A DNA stretch of 13,881 nucleotides, taken from assembly GCA_029747585.1 (NCBI GenBank), contig JAPEVF010001105.1:1-13881 (forward strand). Reading direction: 5' to 3'. Made by a program: the position numbers and the translations under genes. Below, in pieces: positions 8,018 to 13,881 of the stretch (its first letter is position 1; every line of letters starts with the position of its first letter). The DNA is from Pleurotus djamor. Its lineage: Eukaryota > Basidiomycota > Agaricomycetes > Agaricales > Pleurotaceae. A model generated the notes under the pieces. That model was not told where the DNA came from. It did no database searches and was given only the letters and a program-made list of their open reading frames with translations.

Positions 8018-9484
8018 TGTGCTTCGGTTTACGAGCTTGCCCAAACTATCTCCGTAGCGTAAGCTTATCTAGGACTACCTACCAGTAGACACATCAACGG
8101 AGTCTTGAATTTTGGACTACGGTCACGTTGCAATGCGACACGATCACTAGACTCTAGAGTAGACCACAACTGAAAATTTCGACGCTTGGGTTTAACAAAT
8201 GCTTGTACGGATGAAGTATACTACATAATACTACACTTCTTAGTGTCAGGCGAGTGCGCGCACTGCGGTATTGGAAAGTCAGCAAACCAGCAAGCGGGAA
8301 TCTTGTTCCGAGGAGGACAGGATGAAACTCATGTCCCATATTATCCCTCTCAACGCTCAAGAAATCAATAGGAGTATCTCTTTATACTAATTACAGCTTT
8401 ATGGAGACCTCGAAAGTGTCCTTTCGGCAACGGACTGTTGAGAAATGGAGCGACCAAAGTCGACCCCTGTGACTCCTGAATCGATGGAACTTGTTCGCGA
8501 TCGTCTTCTGCCGTTGAAATCTGCCTGGAGCACTCAGGCTAGTTGTTGTATCTGCTTGTAACCAGTAGAATCGTCAATAGCACAGCCTAAATACCTGTAC
8601 TATAAATGGGAAAATATGGTCTTGACCGAAACTGACCTGCGCCAAGTCTGAACCACTTCGAAAGCGATCATCAAAGTTTCAAAAGTTGACATCAGGTTCA
8701 ACTTTCGGTTCATCTACTTGAATTGACGAAGGAGCAGGAGACTTGAGCTTAGAGCTTATTCGTTCGAGCGCAGTAGAATGTAATGAGCAACAAGACCGCC
8801 CACACACAGGCTACTCGTACTTCAACATTGTCGCGTCAACATCCCTTCAACAAACATCACATCGACTCTTGTGCTTCTCACTTAGTTTGGACTGATTAGA
8901 CGAAGCAATTTTGCTCCAAATTCCTCGTTTCGGTCACTCGAAGTTACTTCATTCGGCATTTGGTTGACTCAGCTTCATCTTTTATTCATGTTCAATGCAC
9001 GGGTTCGTGTTCATCCACCCAGACACCTTGGTATCATCCTTGGAATTTCAGATATTACCGCGCCTACATGGCATCACGCCACACGTTTGTCGCTGTCGTT
9101 GGCGACAACGACAACGAGGGACCCGATCATTGGGGTTGTCGGTGTAGACTGCTTCTAGCCAGGTGGATCATGACCCAAATTCGAACAAGTCCACACAGTC
9201 TATTTCTGGAATGTTGATGTATATTCCCCGTTACTAGAACATGTACCTTGACATCAATCAGGATTAAAGTACGCTTCGATATTAGTTTCAAAGAAGCACA
9301 TACCAAGTCGCAGCACGATCACTAGAAGCAAGCTCATATTGTACACACCAGGCACCTCACTCCCATGCGAACAAATCGACGGAGTTTCCCGAGAGATCTT
9401 GGAAGTAAGCTCAATGGTCTAGAGGCAGTTTACGACATGGACGAATGGGGAAGGCATTGAATTNGGGGGGTTGCCCTACTCGAC
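8018..9484. other. Intergenic stretch with only very small open frames
   Basis: No multi-exon gene could be built here. Short ATG frames exist at 8445-8561 (38 residues, listed separately), 8783-8899 (38 residues) and 8988-9158 (56 residues, MFNARVRVHPPRHLG...). A TATAAA lies at 8601-8606 without a convincing start nearby. An N at 9464 borders a G run. Confidence 0.45.
8445..8561 (+). CDS. Tiny ORF ending in a CaaX-like tail, speculative
   Basis: The frame runs ATG to TAA in one exon, 38 residues: MERPKSTPVTPESMELV at the front and SCCICL at the end. The last four residues, C-I-C-L, resemble a prenylation box, but the second aliphatic position is Cys, which is a poor match. A TATAC element lies about 60 bases upstream. 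Basidiomycete lipopeptide pheromone precursors are short proteins with a C-terminal CaaX, which is why it is recorded. An ORF this short can easily arise by chance, and I see no pheromone receptor gene in the window. Confidence 0.15.
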   Translation: MERPKSTPVTPESMELVRDRLLPLKSAWSTQASCCICL

Positions 9485-10131
9485 ATGGTCAATCGTACGT
9501 ACAGTCTTGACTCTGTCCCCCATCACCCAGGTACCCATCACCCATCCCACCATGCTCATGTTCAACGCCTCCACCATCTCTCTTACCCAGCGCGCAGCGG
9601 CACCACCGCCATCACCCGAGCTTTCTCCACTTTGCGAGAGGATCGCTTCGCTTCGAAGGGGTACCTTGCCACCATCAAGAATTCCAAGGTGGTTGAGCGT
9701 GCGCCGTTAGTCCTTGTCCCATGGGTTTCCAGTCTGACACTTGGCCGTAAGTTCTAGGCATCCAGTCAGTCGTAGCCAGGATTCAAGCAGTCCGGTTCCG
9801 CCGCAATAAAGAGACGAGAGGTCCAGGTACGTACTGTGTCGACACCTCTTCACGGCCCTTGTTGACACCAAGCTTCTGTTGTGTTCTAGCTACGCCCGGT
9901 AGACGTCCAGTATGATGTCAAGCCCACATCATTCGGTATGTGCTTCTTCTTCCCTCTCGGTCCCGATGGACACTAACTGGAAGGTGTTCCGTTGATCATT
10001 TAGTTGGTCCGCCCTCCGAAGTGCTATCGGTGATGGGAGCAAGGTTGTCGTCACCATCCTATGAGAAGGAGGAGAAGGAGGAGCCGTTCGTTCGCGGGGC
10101 CGGAGGCCTTCTTGCAGATGTCGTGTGCTGA
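9485..10131 (+). CDS. Spliced gene of unknown function, about 112-128 residues
   Basis: The 3' part is well supported. Exons 9780-9826, 9890-9935 and 10004-10131 are joined by introns 9827-9889 (GTACGT..TCTAG, TTGAC branch-like) and 9936-10003 (GTATGT..TTTAG with ACTAAC). The spliced frame reads KRREVQLRPVDVQYDVKPTS, then GPPSEVLSVMGARLSSPSYE and a Glu/Lys-rich end closing at TGA 10129-10131. The 5' part is less certain: ATG 9485, then GTACGT at 9495 and exon 9591-9698 (or to 9746). A GTAAGT at 9747 would give a 33-base intron, which is too short for most fungi; a GTGCGC donor at 9699 gives 81 bases and keeps frame. The possible intron 9495-9590 is a multiple of three and could be retained. 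No domain or targeting signal is recognised. Confidence 0.5.
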
Positions 10132-10284
10132 GGATGCCGTCCATTACTTGGGACTTTCCTTCTATCTTTCTTGGTCGAGACCGACGCCGCATTAATCACT
10201 AGTGTATTCATAGCTTATTTGGATAGTTAGTGTTGACCGCATCGCATAGCTAGAACCAGAAAAACATACCCTCCAACGGTCATC

Positions 10285-10901
10285 ATGACACGCGCCGCCA
10301 ATAGCTTCCCCTCCAACAACAAGGTGCGATAAATCATGCATGAATGTTCGTACCCAAATCGGGGGGTGTGTATCTCGGCTGACTCGACTGCTCAGCACCG
10401 ATGACAACGGCGAGGCTCAAAGGTCGAAGGTTCCAAGCGTCTGGGTTGGTTGGGTAACGAGAATACCATCCTATCATCAGCACCACCACCGCCGCCGAAA
10501 TCGCAATCGCAATCGCAACGAGCACCAAAAGAAGAAGAGGACACAAAGTTAATTTCTGTTGTATGTGGAAACAAGATAGAAGCATGTCAGTCAGTCGGAG
10601 TGAGGTACGTACCAGGCACCATACTAGAACAGAGTCGCATTCGCGTAAACGAAAGAAGACACCCTTGAAAATTGATTGATTTATCTAGAATTCCAGATCG
10701 TTGGGCTGTTGCGCTGGAAGAGGAAGGATACATGACGATGGTGAGTATATTGCGAAGCGCATGGCTGCGGAAAAGCTTACTTGACGATTACTGTTGGATC
10801 CACACTTGATCATTCCACAGCTCGTACGACTCGGACGCCAGTGTGAATTTCTGAATTCTGGAATGAAAAGATCGGTCGGTGGATATTATTGGACGGGCTA
10901 G
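10285..10901 (+). CDS. Candidate four-exon gene, 117 residues, unknown function
   Basis: Exons 10285-10323, 10423-10604, 10689-10740 and 10821-10901 (TAG). Introns: 99 bases with a weak AAAG acceptor, 84 bases (GTACGT..TCTAG) and 80 bases (GTGAGT..CACAG). The frame holds through the last two junctions: SVGVR-IPDRWAVALEEEGYMTM-LVRLGRQCEF, with the splice points marked by hyphens. The middle exon has a polyproline run and SQSQSQ from a simple CAATCG repeat. The first exon (MTRAANSFPSNNK) depends on the weak acceptor, so the start is uncertain. On the opposite strand 10585-10334 is an 83-codon frame with a long hydrophobic run (LLLLVLVAIAIAI), but that run is the same simple repeat read in another frame. 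No family recognised. Confidence 0.35.
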
Positions 10902-11781
10902 ATCTTGATTCTTGACGAATGACTCGTGTGCCATGGATTTTGGGCGGCCAATGAGAAAGTAGGGGACTTTGGGGATTTCGGGGGAGGAGGAAAGAGGAAA
11001 AACAAAGAGGGAGGTGGAGGAAGGAGTCTTGAATTCCTTTCTTCCCTCCCTCCCTCCCCGTCGCCATCGCATCACGCCCAGGCATCATCGTCGTCGCCGT
11101 CGGTGGTGGTCCCACTGGCATTTCCCATCGTGACAATGGTGCTTGCTGGATCCTTCCTTCGAGTCCTCGGTTTCGGCAGGTCGTTGGGCACATGTCTTCT
11201 TGTCGTCTGTGTTATCTCATCATCTCGCTGGGCTTCAAGTTACGACTCAGTCTGTAGACTCGTAGAGCCTCATTGACGCAACACACGTCTGTCGGGTATT
11301 TGATGAGTATTCTTGATATTAACTGGTTTAGACGTTTACTCACTGATTTTGATCTGTTCGAGCAGTATTCCTTGGTACTTGGGAGCACCGTATTGCGTAC
11401 CCGCATCGTATCCCTATCCCATAGTGCCTAGCATAGAAAAGAAAATCATTTGGCATCCCTCTCTTCGTGGTGAACGCGAAGGATGGTAGTGACGTTTACG
11501 TGGGGGTATGAGTCCGCCATGGGAGGCGTCCGAGTCGGGCAATGGTGGTAATGATGATGGTGATGGTTATGGTTGGAAGCAATTGCGATTCACATCGAAA
11601 TACTGACATGGTCATCGTTACCGTACACTGTGCTTCCCTCCTCGACCCTTCCTCCTCCTCCTCGTACACTTCCTCTCGNTTTTCCACACGCGTCGACGGG
11701 ATTCGCGTGTGCATGGCCTTTGCGTTGCTTGCCTTTCCCTTGCCTTTCCCTCCCTCCGTTTCCCTTCCTCTTTCACTTCTC

Positions 11782-11811
11782 CCTCCTCCTCCTCCTCCTC
11801 CTCCTCCTCCT
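11782..11811. repeat. (CCT)10 microsatellite
   Basis: Ten uninterrupted CCT units within a longer pyrimidine-rich tract. It gives polyproline or polyglycine in the overlapping frames, which explains the long but meaningless ORFs here. Confidence 0.9.
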
Positions 11812-12134
11812 CCCCTCCCTCCTTCCCCCAAAGCTAGACATCTCCTCTCGCGTCCCCATACTAACCGGGTCCTACTCACCCCTTTCCTTCACTTCTCACA
11901 GACGCCGTAGCATTTCTCCCGGTCCCAATGGTCGTTCAGAAATCAGAAATCAGAAACCAGAAATCACCAAGTCTCCGAAATTGAGTCGTTCAGAAATTGG
12001 TAATCGGTAAATCTTTGATTCCTTGAATTCGTTGTTCTTTTGATTGATTTCCGTTTCGCTCGTGGGTCATAGTGCATGGTTGATGTCACGACCAGACCGG
12101 ATAAGCATGGGGCGAGACGAGTTGATGTGTGGGT

Positions 12135-12246
12135 GATGGAGGTGGACGGCGGGCGGCGGGGTGATGAGGATGATGAGGATGTGGTGGTGGTGGGAGTGGT
12201 AGGAGTGGTGGGATGTGGTGGTGGTGGGAGGGGAAGTGGAAGTGGT
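12135..12246. repeat. GGT/GAT-rich low-complexity tract
   Basis: An irregular purine/GT-rich stretch with repeated GATGAGGAT, GGTGGTGGT and GGAGTGGT words. On the minus strand it reads His/Pro/Ser-rich. There is no regular period. Confidence 0.7.
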
Positions 12247-12581
12247 CTGGGTCGAAGCCAAATTCCTGACTTGGGAATTGGCCGCCTTGGACTTGCTTTC
12301 CATCACCAGCACCCTTCGTCAACTCAGCCGATGATTGAAGTCGCTCTCTCCCCATCACCTAACGCATCCACGACTCGCTCATCACTCGTCCTCTCCCTCC
12401 CATCCTCGCTGTCGGCACCTGGGCTGCCCTTCCCACAAGACCGAGTCCCATCACGTCAAAATCACCACATCTGCAGCAACGGTTGCGAAAGCCATGGATT
12501 CCATGCGATGAAGAAAAATGTGAAGGACGACAGGGAAGAACGTTTGTCGACGATTTGATGGAAATAATGGATCATACATTT

Positions 12582-12887
12582 TTATGGTATGGATTTGGGA
12601 TTTTCCGCGCGCAATATGTGATGTATTGACATTGTATCAGTATGTGACGTGTCGATGCTTGGTATATGGGTAACGAAGTGAGATATGGACTTGTACACGC
12701 GACACGGATGCTTATCCGGTTTGCAGATGACGCTGAGCCTGATCGGATGCACGTACATACGTGATAGGCGGATTATGGGGGTGGACGGTTTTGTAGGTAC
12801 GGGTTGGCGACGTTGGAGGGGAGGAGGGAAGAGAGAGAGAGGGTTGGACGCGTGTGGATGGCTGGCCGGATCGTCAGCTGTTGACAT
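12582..12887 (-). CDS. Weak single-exon ORF, 101 residues, unknown
   Basis: This is the cleanest ORF in the 10.9-13.4 kb region. The ATG has A at -3 (ACAATG), and the protein begins MSTADDPASHPHASNPLSLF. It is rich in Pro, Ser and His, with a basic middle, and has no signal, membrane segment or known motif. No TATA box is seen upstream on its strand. It may be chance. Confidence 0.2.
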   Translation of the reverse strand: MSTADDPASHPHASNPLSLFPPPLQRRQPVPTKPSTPIIRLSRMYVHPIRLSVICKPDKHPCRVYKSISHFVTHIPSIDTSHTDTMSIHHILRAENPKSIP

Positions 12888-13396
12888 TGTTGTATGCGCG
12901 AGGATTGGTGTTGTTAGTGTTGCCGACGCGAAGGGAGAAGGAACATTGCGTCGTTTGACTGGATAGGAACTTGATATGGGTCCTCGAAGCTCTGACGGAT
13001 GCTATGATTCAAGCATAACATACTAGGGTTAGGGAAAAGCTCCACGGCGAATGCCAGTCAAGCCTCGAGTTCCATGAGTGCTGCGGCCTGGGGATTACCT
13101 AGTTGGTCATGGACATGTTGTTGACAGGCTCCTTTCTATAATTTACGTGAATATTTCTGCTCTTATCTTCGTGAGTATGTCGTCATCTAGGTTACTTTTA
13201 GGAAGTAACGAGGCGAACACGCATTACTGACTGTGAGAAGAAATTACTGACCGTGGGAGTGGATTTGATGACGCATGGGACACAAGTCTGGCATCTAGGT
13301 TCCTCGATCTTTTTGCCCAACACCCTCTTCGCCATCTATTTCAGCATCTTTCCAGGCAGTGATTGCCTCAGTCTCTCTTTTAAACTACATGAAACT
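12888..13396. other. Upstream region of the kinase gene
   Basis: No gene is seen. A 14-base word, ATTACTGACYGTGR, occurs twice close together near 13223 and 13243. A lone GGGTTAGGG near 13027 is only telomere-like. No clear TATA box precedes the kinase start. Confidence 0.4.
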
Positions 13397-13881
13397 ATGC
13401 TAGGACACAAACACTCGACTTCTATTTCTCAAAACCACAAGGCCCAACTCGCCAACGCTTATAATGAACTTGGGAAGGAATTGTCTTCAAACAAGATAAG
13501 AGTAGTGGGGAATTACACTCTTGGGAAGGCTATTGGCGAAGGTGAGTCACTGCATTAGCTTGCGTTGGCGGTGTGCTCATCGGTGTGTAGGTGCCTATGG
13601 CAAGGTGCGCCTAGGAACCCACCGACTCACCTCGACTCGGGTCGCGATCAAACAGATCCCAAAAGCCATGTCTTCATACCTCACGCGCGAAATACATCAC
13701 CACCGACAACTCCATCACCCTCATGTAACTCAAATGTACGAAGTAATTGCAACCGAAGGCAGTATCTGGATTGTAACTGAATTGTGTTGCGGGGGAGAGC
13801 TGTTCGACTACCTGGCGGAAAAAGGTCGGCTTGCGGAAGACGAAGCACGAATGATCTTTGGACAGCTATGTCTTGCTGTTG
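13397..13881 (+). CDS. CAMK-family Ser/Thr protein kinase, N-terminal part only
   Basis: Exon 1 is 13397-13541, the intron 13542-13590 (49 bases, GTGAGT..TGTAG) and exon 2 runs from 13591 off the window end; 145 residues are visible. After a ~39-residue N-terminus (LANAYNELGKELSSNKIRVV) comes an intact N-lobe: glycine loop GEGAYG (47-52), VAIK with the ATP-binding Lys K69, helix-C Glu E82 in TREIHHHRQL, HPHV (91-94), and the hinge region IVTELCCGGELFDYL (109-123). ELCCGGELFDYL is typical of CAMK/AMPK-like (Snf1-type) kinases, which phosphorylate Ser/Thr in signalling. The catalytic loop lies beyond the window. All visible ATP-binding residues are present, so an active enzyme is likely. The ATG at 13397 precedes the conserved part closely; an in-frame ATG at 13267 would add 43 less plausible residues. 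Confidence 0.88.

Larger units (their letters stand above)
10902..12581. other. Low-complexity intergenic region, no supportable gene
   Basis: Frames are open on both strands in several places (for example 10926-11276 plus, 10810-11193 minus, 12076-12558 plus, 12086-12358 minus), but they overlap one another and are driven by biased composition. Pyrimidine-rich DNA fills about 11640-11830. Four 7-base units (CAGAAAT or one variant) follow in tandem at 11937-11964. Confidence 0.5.

Noticed and set aside
8139..9326. 13-base word CACGATCACTAGA at 8139 and 9314
   Set aside because: About one shared 13-mer pair is expected by chance in a window this size, and the flanks do not match.
10926..11276. 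Plus-strand ORF of 116 codons with a hydrophobic end
   Set aside because: Gly/Ser/Pro composition reflects simple sequence, and two minus-strand frames overlap it; nothing favours one over another.
11496..11910. Overlapping ORFs with polyproline or polyglycine
   Set aside because: They are created by the CCT microsatellite and pyrimidine tract and contain an N at 11680.
12076..12558. 160-codon plus-strand ORF and the opposing 90-codon minus-strand ORF
   Set aside because: Both are driven by the GGT/GAT-rich tract; the minus-strand start (MGRERLQSSAELTKG) looks protein-like but lacks a promoter and ends in repeats.
13021..13036. Telomere-like GGGTTAGGG
   Set aside because: Less than two units of TTAGGG; chance occurrence is likely and nothing else suggests a chromosome end.

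Overview
The window looks like nuclear DNA of a filamentous fungus, most likely a basidiomycete. Coding exons are interrupted by many short GT-AG introns (about 50-100 bases) with CTAAY/TACTAAC-type branch sites, and a pyrimidine-rich leader precedes the main start codon. The protein kinases at both ends of the story are also of fungal type. Five single N positions (4026, 7003, 7110, 9464, 11680) indicate a draft assembly. No rRNA, tRNA, CRISPR or recognisable transposase was seen.

Layout. (a) 1-212: the 3' end of an unidentified + strand gene with one intron. (b) 359-782: a candidate small spliced + strand gene with TATA box and AATAAA signal. (c) 1767-3926: the best-supported complete gene, four exons and 658 codons. 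It encodes a casein-kinase-1-like pseudokinase joined, through a Ser/Pro-rich linker, to the last ~55 residues of a different (CAMK/AMPK-type) kinase domain. (d) 4425-5993: a decayed tandem array with a period near 312 bases. (e) 5963-7232: a TATA-driven minus-strand unit with eight or nine small exons; its 3' exons run into the array. (f) 7586-8017, 9485-10131 and 10285-10901: three partly resolved spliced + strand gene candidates without a recognised product. (g) 10902-13396: mostly low-complexity DNA (CCT microsatellite, GGT/GAT-rich tract, short 7-mer repeat) with one weak minus-strand ORF. (h) 13397-13881: the first 145 codons of a CAMK-family Ser/Thr kinase, cut by the window end.

The most notable relationship is between (c) and (h). 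The C-lobe fragment in (c) belongs to the same broad kinase class as the kinase that starts in (h), on the same strand about 10 kb downstream. The order is C-terminal piece first, N-terminal piece second, so a simple insertion into one gene cannot explain it. Partial tandem duplication with fusion to a CK1-like pseudokinase is the simplest reading. No pathway links the other genes.
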